In this document: positions 45,663 through 54,446 of the stretch, in pieces
Layout of the letters: each line of letters begins with the position of its first letter
Numbering within the stretch: position 1 is the stretch's first letter
Translations under genes and position numbers: made by a program
Assembly: GCA_002699025.1 (NCBI GenBank)
Contig: PABA01000177.1
Span: 1 to 64,000 of the forward strand
Length of the DNA: 64,000 nt
Direction of reading: 5' to 3'
Origin: Sandaracinus sp.
Lineage (GTDB): Bacteria; Myxococcota_A; Polyangia; Polyangiales; Houyiibacteriaceae
Notes under the pieces: model-generated
What the model saw: only the letters and a program-made list of their open reading frames with translations
Told to the model about the DNA's origin: nothing
Database searches by the model: none

Positions 45663-46694
45663 TCAGGGGCGCTCGTCGCCGGCCGGGCGCTGGCGGCGGG
45701 GAGGAGCGGTGGAGGCGAGCGGATCCCTGAGCGCGTCGTGCGGTTCCGCCCCCGAGAGCGCCCGGGCGAGCGCACGCGAGTAGGTCTCGGCGCCGCGGGC
45801 GTCGAGGTGCACGTCGTCGACCCAGTGGCCGTTCGGGACGGGGAGCGCGCGGAGGTCGATCACCGAGACGCGGCGCGCCCGCGCGAGCTCGAGGAGCGTC
45901 GCCAGCGCGCGCGCCTCGGGCGCGGGCCAGCCACCTCGCCGCGGTCCGACGAGGAAGCGCACCTCGACCCCCGCGACGCGCGCGTCGTCGACGAAGGCCG
46001 CGTAGTGGGCGAGGCCCCGGGCGGCGGCGTCGTCGGCCCGGGGGACGGCGGGGGGCGTGACGGGGGAGGGGGGCGTGGGGCGCAGACCGGCGCGCGGCGC
46101 GAGCGGCGCGAAGCCCCGGCTCGGAGGCCCGCCGCGGAGGGCGCGGGCCAGGCTCGGCAGGCCGGCCGAGTTGTAGCGGTAGACGTGGCTGAGCAGCTTG
46201 AGGCGCGCGAAGGGGTCGCGCGCTTCGAGGGCCGCGTCCACGCGGGGATCGCGCCCGACGAAGGGCGCGAAGAGGCCGAGCCGGCCCGCACGATCATCGA
46301 CCAGATCGTGCGGGTTCAGGTCGAGCACGTAGGAACGGGCGCGCGAGCCCTCGGCGCGCATGAGCGCGGCGAGCAGGCGGGCGTAGAGCACGCCGTGGCC
46401 GTCGCAGCCCGCGTTCCGTACGCGCTCTCCGAGGGCCGCCTCGAGGGGCACCGGGTCCACGTGACGCCGAACGCGCGAGCTCCCGAAGACCACCCAGCGG
46501 GCGCGCCGGTCGGCCAGAGCCGCGCGGAGGAGGCCACCGCTCTTCTCGCCGTCGAGGGCGCGGGCGCTCGCGAGCTCGAGGCCGGCGCCGAGGGCGCGGT
46601 CGGCGAGCCCGAGCAGGGCGAGGAAGAGGAGCACCGGGCGGAGCGTGGCCGGGCGGAAGGTCGGACGAAGGCGGGCGCGGGGCGGGGTCGACAT
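45663..46694 (-). CDS. SGNH/AlgX-like acyltransferase partner protein
   Basis: A 343-residue protein with one N-terminal membrane anchor ([17 protein letters not shown]). The following periplasmic domain has [14 protein letters not shown], resembling the SGNH block I Ser, and [17 protein letters not shown], resembling the Asp-His block V. It lies 12 bases behind an MBOAT gene, the arrangement used in AlgI/AlgJ- or DltB/DltD-type acyl transfer to polysaccharides. It would pass acetyl groups from the MBOAT protein to EPS in the periplasm. It is the last gene of the operon. Confidence 0.75.
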   Translation of the reverse strand: MSTPPRARLRPTFRPATLRPVLLFLALLGLADRALGAGLELASARALDGEKSGGLLRAALADRRARWVVFGSSRVRRHVDPVPLEAALGERVRNAGCDGHGVLYARLLAALMRAEGSRARSYVLDLNPHDLVDDRAGRLGLFAPFVGRDPRVDAALEARDPFARLKLLSHVYRYNSAGLPSLARALRGGPPSRGFAPLAPRAGLRPTPPSPVTPPAVPRADDAAARGLAHYAAFVDDARVAGVEVRFLVGPRRGGWPAPEARALATLLELARARRVSVIDLRALPVPNGHWVDDVHLDARGAETYSRALARALSGAEPHDALRDPLASTAPPRRQRPAGDERP

Positions 46695-46706
46695 GGCTCC
46701 CTCGGC

Positions 46707-48110
46707 TCAGAACTGGAAGTAGATGAACTGGGCGCCGACCTCGACGCCGAGGAGCGCCACGAGGAGCGCGAGGCTCCCGGCGGCGGCGCGGCGGAGGCTC
46801 GGGGAGGTGCGCTCCCGGAGCGCGGCGGGCGTGAGCTCGACGAAGGCGAGGAGCGCGAGGCCGACGCCGGCGTGGGCGAAGGTGTGGGCGTCGACGAAGA
46901 GCACGCCGGGGCGGGCCAGGCCGCCGAGCACCGCGAGGGCGTCGGACAGGGAGGCGGCGCGGAAGAAGACCCAGCCGAGGCAGACGAGGTGGAACGTCAG
47001 CAGCACGTCGAGGCCGTGATGGAGCCGCGGCGGCAGGCCCTCGAAGGGGTGGCGGAGCCCGCCGTGGCGCATGGCGTGGGAGGCGACGAGGAGCAGGCCC
47101 TGGAGCAGGCCCCAGACGACGAAGGTCCACCCGGCGCCATGCCAGAGGCCGCCGAGGAGCATGGTGAGGACGAGGTTTCGCCAGGTGCGCAGGCGGCCGC
47201 CGTGGGAGCCGCCGAGGGGGACGTAGAGGTAGTCGCGGAGCCAGGAGGAGAGCGAGATGTGCCAGCGGCGCCAGAAGGCGCGGATGGAGCGCGCGAGGTA
47301 GGGGCGGTCGAAGTTCGCGCGGAGGTCGAAGCCGAGGGCGCGCGCGCAGCCGATGGCGATCAGCGAGTAGCCGGCGAAGTCGGCGTAGATCTGGAAGGCG
47401 AAGGCGTAGGTGGCGGCGAGGAGCGTCGCGCCCGAGTGGGCACCGGGATCGGCGTAGACGGCGTCGACGTAGAGGGCGAGCCGGTCGGCGATGACGACCT
47501 TCTGGAAGAGGCCCCAGAGGGCGAGGCGGAGGCCGCTGGCGATCTCGGCCGCCGTGGCCGCGAAGGCGCCGGCCTGGAGCTGGGGCAGCAGGTGGGTCGC
47601 GCGCTCGATGGGCCCGGCGACGAGCTGCGGGAAGAAGGAGACGTAGAGGGCCAGGCGGCCGAGCCGGCGCTCGGGGACGAGGTCGCCGCGGTAGACGTCG
47701 ATCGAGTAGCTGAGCGTCTGGAAGGTGTAGAAGGAGATGCCGACGGGGAGGACCAGGCCGAGGCGGGGCGGGGTCCAGCCGAGGCCGAGGGCGCCGAGGA
47801 GATCGGCGGTCGCCTCGAGGAGGAAGTCGGCGTACTTGAAGGTGCCGAGGAGGCCGAGGTTGGTGGCGAGGCTGAGGCCGAGCCAGGCCTTCTTCGCCGC
47901 GCGGCTGCGGGCGGCGTGGAGGCGGAGCGCGGCCTGCCAGTCGACGACGGTGGAGAGCGCGAGGAGGAGGACGAAGGGGGGGCTCCAGGCGGCGTAGAAG
48001 CCGTAGCTCGCGACGAGGAGGAGCGGCCAGCGGCGCGGGCGCGGGAGCGCGTGGTAGGCGGCCGCGACGGCGGCGAAGAAGAGCCAGTAGCCGACCGTGT
48101 TGAAGAGCAT
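46707..48110 (-). CDS. MBOAT O-acyltransferase (AlgI-like)
   Basis: A 467-residue polytopic inner-membrane protein whose ATG shares one base with the upstream stop (TGATG). The MBOAT signatures FWRRWHISLSSWLRDYLYVPLGG and MLLGGLWHGAGWTFVVWG (catalytic His in the second) are intact, as is NFDRPYLARSIRAFW. It should move acetyl groups across the membrane to a partner for EPS O-acetylation. The flanking SGNH-like and phosphodiesterase-like genes in the same operon support a polysaccharide-modification unit. Confidence 0.93.
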   Translation of the reverse strand: MLFNTVGYWLFFAAVAAAYHALPRPRRWPLLLVASYGFYAAWSPPFVLLLALSTVVDWQAALRLHAARSRAAKKAWLGLSLATNLGLLGTFKYADFLLEATADLLGALGLGWTPPRLGLVLPVGISFYTFQTLSYSIDVYRGDLVPERRLGRLALYVSFFPQLVAGPIERATHLLPQLQAGAFAATAAEIASGLRLALWGLFQKVVIADRLALYVDAVYADPGAHSGATLLAATYAFAFQIYADFAGYSLIAIGCARALGFDLRANFDRPYLARSIRAFWRRWHISLSSWLRDYLYVPLGGSHGGRLRTWRNLVLTMLLGGLWHGAGWTFVVWGLLQGLLLVASHAMRHGGLRHPFEGLPPRLHHGLDVLLTFHLVCLGWVFFRAASLSDALAVLGGLARPGVLFVDAHTFAHAGVGLALLAFVELTPAALRERTSPSLRRAAAGSLALLVALLGVEVGAQFIYFQF

Positions 48111-49324
48111 CAGGCGGCCTCGGCGCGGAAGCTCCGCGGGGGGGCGTCGCGCTCGGCGGCGTCGTCGGCGAGGGCGCGGCCGCTCGCCCAGCGGGCGTCG
48201 TCGACGAGCACGTGGAAGAGGTCGGTGAGGCGGCGCACGGGCCGGGCGGGCGCCTCGTTCGAGAGGAGCGCGGCGAGGCTGTCGGCGTGCTCCGGGCGGT
48301 AGCCGTGCATGCCGCGGAGGGCGGCGCGGCCGAGGTCGGAGGGGACGAGGAGGCGGCCGGGCTCGAGGGTCCAGACGGCGTCGCCGAAGCGCCCGTCGGC
48401 CCAGTGGACGCCCCAGGCCTTCGCCTGCGCGGGGTCGAGCCAGCGGCCGTCGGGGCCGTCCGGGAGCGCGGCGCGGAGGCGCGCTTCGGCGCCGGGCTTC
48501 AGGAACCAGAAGCGCGCCATGGTGGAGTCGAGGACGCTGGCGTAGTCGACGCCCCAGCGCAGGCCCGTCCGGCCGATGCGCGGGCGGATGTCGATGGGGC
48601 GCTGCACCTCGGCCATGCCGTGGTCCGAGACGACGCGGAGGCGCACCTCGTCGTAGATCCCCCAGGCGGTCGTCGCGAGCGCGCGGAGCCGGGCCTGGGT
48701 GGTGCGGAGGAGCGCGTCCACGGGTCCCTCGGCGCGGCCCTCGCGGTGCATCAGGCCGTCGAGGTCGGCAGCGTAGACGAAGGCGACGTCGATCCCGCCC
48801 CGGCGGATGGCGGCCTCGGCGGCGGCGAAGCGGGCGGCCTCCGGGGCGCGCCAGTCCGAGACGTGGTGCGGCACGGCGTCCGCGGCGAGCCGGTCGAAGA
48901 GGGTGCGGCCGCGGTTCAGTCCGCCCGGTTGGAAGTAGCTTCTCTTCTCGGTCCAATCGAGCTGCGGGAGGCGCGCGAGCGGCATGTCGTGGAGCGCGAA
49001 GTAGCCGTCCCAACCGCGCTCGCGCGCGAGGCGCTCGGCGATGCGGCGTCGGAGGGGCGGGAGGCGCGCGGCGAGGGCGGGGAGGCGCTGTAGCCAGCGC
49101 GCGTCGCGGAAGGGGCTGCCCTCCGGATCCCAGCGCCAGGAAGACCAGTGGTCGCACTCGTTCGGGAGGCGGCCGGAGAGGATCGCCGGGAGGCAGGCGG
49201 AGGAGTAGCCGAAGACGGACTCGACGGGCTGGCGGTGGGAGAGCTCCGGGAGCAGCCAGGGGCGCGGCGAGACGACGTCCCAGCCGCAGGCGTCCACGAA
49301 CACGGTGAGGGCGAGCTTGCGCAT
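48110..49324 (-). CDS. Alkaline-phosphatase-superfamily phosphodiesterase
   Basis: A 404-residue protein with the metal-site pattern of type I phosphodiesterase/nucleotide pyrophosphatases: VDACGWDVV (Asp), GYSSACLPAILSG (nucleophile region), AADLDGLMHREG (Asp, His), VVSDHGMAEV (Asp-His) and MHGYRPEH (His). No classical signal peptide is seen, only a short hydrophobic start. Substrate unknown; removal or transfer of a phospho-substituent on EPS precursors is possible. The ATG at 49324 lies 13 bases after a sigma-54 element. It is first gene of the phosphodiesterase-MBOAT-SGNH operon. Confidence 0.85.
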   Translation of the reverse strand: MRKLALTVFVDACGWDVVSPRPWLLPELSHRQPVESVFGYSSACLPAILSGRLPNECDHWSSWRWDPEGSPFRDARWLQRLPALAARLPPLRRRIAERLARERGWDGYFALHDMPLARLPQLDWTEKRSYFQPGGLNRGRTLFDRLAADAVPHHVSDWRAPEAARFAAAEAAIRRGGIDVAFVYAADLDGLMHREGRAEGPVDALLRTTQARLRALATTAWGIYDEVRLRVVSDHGMAEVQRPIDIRPRIGRTGLRWGVDYASVLDSTMARFWFLKPGAEARLRAALPDGPDGRWLDPAQAKAWGVHWADGRFGDAVWTLEPGRLLVPSDLGRAALRGMHGYRPEHADSLAALLSNEAPARPVRRLTDLFHVLVDDARWASGRALADDAAERDAPPRSFRAEAA

Positions 49325-49336
49325 GGCCCGGGGCAG

Positions 49337-49352
49337 TGCAGCGACCGTGCCC
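49337..49352 (-). promoter_or_regulatory. Sigma-54 -24/-12 promoter of the modification operon
   Basis: On the minus strand GGGCACG-N4-CTGCA with exact spacing. The predicted start near 49326 is two bases before ATG 49324, and no Shine-Dalgarno sequence is visible. Confidence 0.75.
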
Positions 49353-49393
49353 GGCGCGTGGGGGGCGCGGCGCGGGTCCGGCGGGGGGCGATG

Positions 49394-49434
49394 CGTTTCG
49401 GAGTGGAACGGCGCGACCGGCCCGCTTCGGAACG
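49394..49434. promoter_or_regulatory. Two enhancer dyads midway between divergent EPS promoters
   Basis: CGTTTC-N5-GGAACG (49394-49410) and CGGCCC-N5-GGAACG (49418-49434), 24 bp apart. They lie 41-97 bp from the sigma-54 element of each divergent unit, so one pair could serve both. Confidence 0.65.
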
Positions 49435-49485
49435 GCGGGCCGAGCGAGGCGGCACGGGGCGCTCGCCGGCGCGGAGGCGCTGCGT

Positions 49486-49501
49486 TGGCCGCCCGATTGC
49501 A
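49486..49501 (+). promoter_or_regulatory. Sigma-54 -24/-12 promoter of the 49514 operon
   Basis: TGGCCGC-N4-TTGCA, GG at 49487-49488 and GC at 49499-49500; ten of twelve defined bases match the sigma-54 consensus. The ATG is 13 bases downstream (49514), giving a leader of about two bases. Confidence 0.78.
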
Positions 49502-49513
49502 AAAGCCCGCGGC

Positions 49514-50698
49514 ATGACCCACTCCCCCCTCCGCGTCGCCGTCCCCCTCGGCGGCACCGACCGGGGCCGCTCCGGCCTCGGCACCTGGGTGCAGGCCGTG
49601 CTACCGCGGCTCGCCCGACGACTCCGCGCCCGCGGCGGCGAGCTGCTCGCCATCGGCACGCCGCGGGACCTCGACGCCTACGCCGCCGTGCTCGGCGAGG
49701 CGCGCCCGGAGACGCTCCCGGCGGCGCTCGATCGGGCGGGCGCGAGCGCGGGCTGGCACCTCGCGGCGCTCGGTCGGCTGGCCCGCCGCCGGGGCGCCGA
49801 CGCCGTGCTCCTGCCGGCCGCGAACCGGCGCCTGAGCCTCGGCGGCCCGCCGACCCTCGCCGTCGTGCACGACCTCGCCGAGCTCCACGTGCGCGGCAAG
49901 TACCACGCGCTCCGCACGCCCTACGTCGAGCACGTCGTGCCGCGGGCGCTCCGCCGGGCGGCGGCCGTCGTCGCCGTGAGCGGCGCGACGCGCGACGATC
50001 TGGTGCGCCACGCGGGCCTCGCGGCGACGGCGGTGCGGGTCGTGCCGAACGGCGTCGACGTGGAGCGTTTCCGCCCGGGGCGGGCGCCGGCGGCCCTGCG
50101 CGCCGAGCTCCGGCAGGCGCTCGGCTTCCGCGGGCCCTTCGTCTACTACCCGGCGCGCCTCGAGCTGCCCGGGAAGAACCACCTGCGCCTGCTCGAGGCC
50201 TTCGCCCGGGCCGCGCGCGCCGGCGCGCTCCCGCATCACCTGGTGCTCACGGGCAGCGACTGGGGCGCCTGGGCGCGCATCGACGCGCGCGCCCGCGAGC
50301 TCGGCGTCCGCGAGCGCCTCGCTTGGCTCGGCCGGGTGGACGCGGCGTGGGTGCCGGCGCTCGTTCAGGAGGCCGACGCGATCGCGATGCCGGGCCTCTT
50401 CGAGGGCTTCGGCCTCCCGGCGCTCGAGGGGCTCGCCTGCGGGACGCCGGTCGCCTGCTCGGATACGGGCGCCTTGCCGGAGGTCGTCGGCGAGCTCGGC
50501 GTGCGCTTCGACCCGCGCTCCCCCGAGGACATGGCCCGCGCGTTGGCGACGGCGTTGACGCACCCGGTGGTGCGGCGGCGGGCCGCGGAGGAGGGTCCTG
50601 CGTGGGCCGCGCGGCGAAGCTGGTGCCGCACGGCGGCGCGCCTCGACGCGCTGCTCGAGGAGATCGCCGTCGCGCCCGGGAAGGCGGTGGCGGCATGA
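49514..50698 (+). CDS. GT4-family glycosyltransferase
   Basis: A 394-residue GT-B enzyme. It has the N-lobe RSGLGTWVQAVLPRLARRL, VVAVSGATRDDLVRHAG, VRVVPNGVDVERFRPG, then the donor lobe YYPARLELPGKNHLRLLEAF and MPGLFEGFGLPALEGLACG (E-x7-E). It adds a sugar to the EPS repeat unit. Its stop overlaps the WecG-like gene (ATGA). It is expressed from the sigma-54 element directly upstream. Confidence 0.92.
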   Translation: MTHSPLRVAVPLGGTDRGRSGLGTWVQAVLPRLARRLRARGGELLAIGTPRDLDAYAAVLGEARPETLPAALDRAGASAGWHLAALGRLARRRGADAVLLPAANRRLSLGGPPTLAVVHDLAELHVRGKYHALRTPYVEHVVPRALRRAAAVVAVSGATRDDLVRHAGLAATAVRVVPNGVDVERFRPGRAPAALRAELRQALGFRGPFVYYPARLELPGKNHLRLLEAFARAARAGALPHHLVLTGSDWGAWARIDARARELGVRERLAWLGRVDAAWVPALVQEADAIAMPGLFEGFGLPALEGLACGTPVACSDTGALPEVVGELGVRFDPRSPEDMARALATALTHPVVRRRAAEEGPAWAARRSWCRTAARLDALLEEIAVAPGKAVAA

Positions 50699-51750
50699 GC
50701 GAGCTCCTCCCGCGCGCGCGGCTCGTCGACGTGCTCCTCGGGCGCGCTCCCCTGGTCGGCAGCCGGCTCGATCCGTCCGCGCCCCGAGGCCTCGTCTCCC
50801 CCGTGGAGGCGCGGGTGCGCATGGGCATCCCCTACGGCGACCTCCGCGCGGACGAGGCGGCGCAGCTCGCCGCCGGCGCGGGCGCGAAGGTCGCGCTCAA
50901 GGCGCTGGTGGCGGCGCTGCTCGAGGGCGGCGGGGAGGAGACCCCGAGCGTGCCCCTGGTGAGCACGGAGCTCGACGCGCTGACCATCGAGGAGGCCCTG
51001 GAGGCGCTGCTCGCGCCCGCGCCCCCCGACCGGGCGCGCCTCGCCTACCTGGTGCATCCCCACGCGCTCAACCTGGCGCTGCTCGACGGGGCCCACCGGC
51101 GTCGGCTCGCCGAGGCGGACCTGCGTCTCCCGGACGGGATCGGGCTGCGCATCGGCGCGCGCCTGCTGGGCCGGAAGCTGCGTCACAACCTCTGCGGGAC
51201 CGATCTCGTGCCGCCCCTCCTGGAACGGGCCCGCGCGCGCGACGTCGACGTGGTGCTCGTCGGGGGCGCCCCGGGGGTGGCCGAGCGCTGCGCGGCCGTC
51301 TGGGAGGAGGCGCATGACGCGCCCATCGCCTGGACCTCGCACGGCTACCTCGACGCGGACGGGGTGGAGGCGCTCCGGGCGCGGCTCCGGGCCGGCGGCG
51401 GGGGCCTGGTGCTCGTCGGCATGGGGAGCCCCGTGCAGGAGCGCTTCGCGGCGGAGCAGCTCGCCGACCTCGGCGGGTGGACCGTGCTGACCGTCGGCGG
51501 GCTCTTCGACTACTTCGCCGGGAACGTCCCGCGCGCGCCGCTGGTGTGGCGCGAGCTCGGGCTCGAGTGGCTCTTCCGCCTGCTGCAAGAGCCGCGGCGG
51601 CTCGCGCTGCGGTACCTGGTCGGGAATCCCGCGTTCCTGCTGGCCACGGTGGCGCAGCGGGCGGGGGCGCTGCGCGTCCCGCCGGCGCGGCGGCATCTCC
51701 CGGCGCCGCCGCCCCGCCTCGAGGCGGGGGGCCACGAGCGCGCGGCGTAG
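50695..51750 (+). CDS. WecG/TagA/CpsF-family glycosyltransferase
   Basis: A 351-residue protein whose C-terminal 240 residues are a GT26 enzyme: LRLPDGIGLRIGARLLG, DVVLVGGAPGVAERC, LVLVGMGSPVQERFAAEQ and RAPLVWRELGLEWLFRLLQEP, the last typical of the C-terminal end of this family. It transfers ManNAcA- or glucose-type residues to a polyprenyl-linked sugar at the membrane face. The N-terminal 100 residues are less conserved. Coupled by ATGA to the preceding GT4, it closes this operon. Confidence 0.9.
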   Translation: MSELLPRARLVDVLLGRAPLVGSRLDPSAPRGLVSPVEARVRMGIPYGDLRADEAAQLAAGAGAKVALKALVAALLEGGGEETPSVPLVSTELDALTIEEALEALLAPAPPDRARLAYLVHPHALNLALLDGAHRRRLAEADLRLPDGIGLRIGARLLGRKLRHNLCGTDLVPPLLERARARDVDVVLVGGAPGVAERCAAVWEEAHDAPIAWTSHGYLDADGVEALRARLRAGGGGLVLVGMGSPVQERFAAEQLADLGGWTVLTVGGLFDYFAGNVPRAPLVWRELGLEWLFRLLQEPRRLALRYLVGNPAFLLATVAQRAGALRVPPARRHLPAPPPRLEAGGHERAA

Positions 51751-52155
51751 GGCTGCTCTCGGGGGCGTCGGTGCGCGCTGGCGGCCCGCGGGTTCTCTCC
51801 CCTCGGCCGGGCTGCGATCCGCTCTCCGCGCTGTCGCCGGCGTCGGCGGCCCATGCCGCGTTCGCGGAAACGCGGGCCGTGGCGTCTGCGCGCTGCCGCT
51901 CCGCACGGTCGCGGCGGCGGCAGCGCGGCGAGGCGATGTGGTGGGCGGCCGCTGCACGCGGAGCCGCAGGATGCTGCGCCGTGGGAGGAGGGCCGGCGTG
52001 GGCGGAGGCGGCGTCCGCCGAAGGGGCGCCTCCGCTCCGGCGTCACGATGGCTGTGTCCGCGCTCGGTGGAGGCGTCTTTCGCGTCGAGGCCGCCGCCTG
52101 CTCGAGCGTCGTCGCGAGGACGAGCGGGGCCGGCTCGCGCGCGGGCGCCGACGTC
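51751..52155. other. Intergenic stretch without a supported gene
   Basis: 405 bp between the WecG-like gene (plus) and the 52156 gene (minus). Open frames here are Arg-rich shadows with no domain. One minus-strand frame near 52070-52150 reads moderately protein-like but has no start or homology I can see. No promoter, hairpin or repeat stands out. Confidence 0.5.
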
Positions 52156-52554
52156 TCATCGCCGGGATGGGTCCGCGCCGGGCGCGCCCCGGAGCACGCG
52201 GACGTGGGCGACGACGCGCCGGTCGTCCTTCTCACGGACGGTGAGCTCGAGCGCGTCGCCGGTCCGGAGGGAGGACCAGGCGACGGGCTCTTCGCCGGCG
52301 AGGGGGAGGGCCATCGGCATGACGCGAAGCCGCTCGACGCGTCCCTCCTCCCGGCGGCCCTCCTCCCGGCGGCCCTCCTCCCCGCTGCCGACGCGCACGT
52401 GGAGGGTGAAGGTGACCGGGTGGAAGCGGACGAAGGCGCCGCGCAGGGTGCGCTGGACGCTTCCGTCCCGTGGGCAGCTCCCACACGCGGCCGCCGGCGC
52501 TGGGGCGAGGCTGGCGGCGAGGGGCAGGGCGAGGGCGAGGACGAGGCGGCGCAT
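52156..52554 (-). CDS. Small exported protein with Cys pair
   Basis: A 132-residue protein with signal peptide MRRLVLALALPLAASLAPAPAAA and mature start CGSCPRDGSVQRTLRG, a CxxC pair. A small beta-rich domain follows (FHPVTFTLHVRVGSG; AWSSLRTGDALELTVREKDD), with an internal triple REEGR repeat. Strands resemble copper-efflux (CusF-like) OB folds, but the Met/His/Trp ligands are not clear. It is convergent with the EPS operon and probably unrelated to it. Confidence 0.65.
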   Translation of the reverse strand: MRRLVLALALPLAASLAPAPAAACGSCPRDGSVQRTLRGAFVRFHPVTFTLHVRVGSGEEGRREEGRREEGRVERLRVMPMALPLAGEEPVAWSSLRTGDALELTVREKDDRRVVAHVRVLRGAPGADPSRR

Positions 52555-52809
52555 GGGAGCTTGGACGCCCGGCGGCGCAGAAGGTTCTCGCGCTCTCGGG
52601 GAACGAGCCGTGGGCGGCGGAGCTTCCGGCCGGGGCGGCCGCCAGCGCGCGGCGGGCCACCCACGTCACCCCCATGGCGAGCGAACGCCCACCGGCGCGG
52701 GGCGCTGGGTGGGCGTTCTGGGTGGGCGATCTCGGGCGTCGGCGAGCGGGGTCGAGCGGACGAGCGGAGGAGACGCGGGGCGGCCCCGGCCCGGCGCTCC
52801 GCATGGCGC

Positions 52810-53757
52810 TCAGAGCGCGAGCATCGCCAGCGTCGCGATCATCATCGCCGCCGCCACGAGCGTCGCCCGGGCGTTCCAGCGCGGTCGCGGCCGCACCGTC
52901 GCGGAGGTGGCCTCGCCGCAGCGCACCCCGCGGACGCCGCCCCCGATCGTCGCCGCCGCGTCGACCAGTCGTGTCCCCTCCTCGAGCATCGCGTCCTCGC
53001 CGAGGTACCCGCGCACGACGCGGCACCCGCGGGTGACCACCGCTCCCGCCGAGAGGTGGGCCCCGGGCCCGACCTGCGCCTCGGCCTCCACGACGCAGTC
53101 CCGGTCGATCCAGGCCGGCCCGACCAGCCGAGCGCGGGGGTGGATGCGCGCGCCCCGGGTCGTCCAGACGCCCGGCGCGATCTCCACGCCGTGCACCTGC
53201 ACCGGGAAGAGGTGCTCGGGCCCGGCCTCCGGCAGCCGCCCGCGGAGGATCGCGTCGCCGAGCTCGAGGGCCTCTCCGAGCGTGCGCACGCTGACGCCCC
53301 AGCCGGGCCCGACGACCGTCCGGCGCTCGGCGCGCGGGTCCGGGCCGAGCACGTCCACGGTGGGGTGCCGACGCCAGGGCAGCGCGCAGGGCGGCGCGAG
53401 CACGCCCCGGGCTCCGGCGGCCTCGGCCTTCGCGAGCAGGCGGGTCAGATCCCCGTCGCCGAGGACGTCGTAGGGGAGGGCCACGAAGGAGGCGTCGTCC
53501 GGGAAGCCCGCCCGCCGCGCCGCTTCGCGCACGCTCACCTCCTCGCGGAGCAGGTAGACGTCGCGCGACACGGGCTCGTCGGCGAGGCGCCGGGCGACCG
53601 CGTCGCCGAGGGCGCTCGGCGGCAGGACGACGACGACCTGCTCGACGCCGTTGGCGCGCAGCCACTGGAGTTGCCGCACGATGAGCGGCCGGCCGGCGAC
53701 GGGGAGGAGGCAGACGAAGGGGTCGAGCGAGGCGGGGGGATGGATGACGGCACGCAT
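52810..53757 (-). CDS. Sugar-nucleotidyltransferase-like protein with left-handed beta-helix
   Basis: A 315-residue protein opening MRAVIHPPASLDPFVCLLPVAGRPLIVRQLQWLRANG, a degenerate nucleotidyltransferase start (the Gly-rich G-x-G-T-R loop is replaced). It has a hexapeptide-repeat beta-helix near 200-270 (VEAEAQVGPGAHLSAGAVV) and a C-terminal transmembrane helix (ATLVAAAMMIATLAMLAL), which is unusual for the family. It may be a membrane-tethered, partly inactive pyrophosphorylase or acyl/sugar regulator in EPS assembly. It is the last gene in the operon; ATG 53757 is preceded by AGGAG. Confidence 0.75.
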   Translation of the reverse strand: MRAVIHPPASLDPFVCLLPVAGRPLIVRQLQWLRANGVEQVVVVLPPSALGDAVARRLADEPVSRDVYLLREEVSVREAARRAGFPDDASFVALPYDVLGDGDLTRLLAKAEAAGARGVLAPPCALPWRRHPTVDVLGPDPRAERRTVVGPGWGVSVRTLGEALELGDAILRGRLPEAGPEHLFPVQVHGVEIAPGVWTTRGARIHPRARLVGPAWIDRDCVVEAEAQVGPGAHLSAGAVVTRGCRVVRGYLGEDAMLEEGTRLVDAAATIGGGVRGVRCGEATSATVRPRPRWNARATLVAAAMMIATLAMLAL

Positions 53758-53789
53758 GAGGGGCTCCTGGACGGGAAAGGGGGACGGGC

Positions 53790-54446
53790 TCAGTAGGCGC
53801 CGCGGCCCGTGAGCACGGCGGGGACGGTGGCGGCGAGGATGCGCAGGTCGTCGAGGGGGCGGGCCGTGTCGACGTAGGTCAGGTCGAGCTCCACCTGCTC
53901 CTCGAAGGAGAGGTCGCTGCGCCCCTGCACCTGCCAGAGGCAGGTCAGGCCGGGGCGCACCTCCATCCGGCGCAGGGCGCGCGGGTCGTAGAGGTCGCAC
54001 TCGGAGAGGGGCGCGGGCCGGGGGCCGATGAGGGTCATGTCGCCGCGGACGACGTTGAAGAGCTGAGGGAGCTCGTCGATGCTCAGCTTGCGGATGACGC
54101 GGCCGACGCGGGTGATGCGCGGGTCGCGCTTCAGCTTGAAGCGCGCGCCGCTCGTGGCCTGCTGCGCCTGGACGAGCTTCGCGCGGATGGTGTCCGAGTC
54201 GACGACCATGGAGCGCAGCTTCCACATGCGGAAGGGGCGCCCATGGAGCCCGCCGCGGAGCTGCGAGTAGAGCACCGGGCCCCGGCTCTCGAGCTTGATG
54301 AGGAGCGCGACGAGGCCGAGGAGGGGCGCGAGGAGGAGCAGGCCGAGGCCGGCGCCGAGCACGTCGACGGTGCGGCGGAGCGCGGGGGCGAGGTCGGCGG
54401 AGACCAGGCGGAGGCGGCGGAGGATGGGATGAAGGGAGGGGGTCAT
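53790..54446 (-). CDS. Initiating sugar-phosphate transferase (short, PglC-like)
   Basis: A 218-residue polyprenyl-phosphate sugar-1-phosphate transferase with one N-terminal hydrophobic helix (VDVLGAGLGLLLLAPLLGLVALLIKLE). It has the family core: GPVLYSQLRGG, FRMWKLRSM, RVGRVIRKLSIDELPQLFNVVRGDMTLIGPRP and PGLTCLWQVQGRS. It lacks the extra N-terminal helices of WbaP/WcaJ, so it is the minimal form. It loads the first sugar onto undecaprenyl phosphate, starting EPS synthesis. Coupled to the Wzc-like gene by ATGA overlap. Confidence 0.93.
   Translation of the reverse strand: MTPSLHPILRRLRLVSADLAPALRRTVDVLGAGLGLLLLAPLLGLVALLIKLESRGPVLYSQLRGGLHGRPFRMWKLRSMVVDSDTIRAKLVQAQQATSGARFKLKRDPRITRVGRVIRKLSIDELPQLFNVVRGDMTLIGPRPAPLSECDLYDPRALRRMEVRPGLTCLWQVQGRSDLSFEEQVELDLTYVDTARPLDDLRILAATVPAVLTGRGAY

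Noticed and set aside
45567-48302. A 911-residue plus-strand Glu/Gly-rich frame
   Set aside because: Antisense shadow of the SGNH-like and MBOAT genes, which have clear motifs on the other strand.
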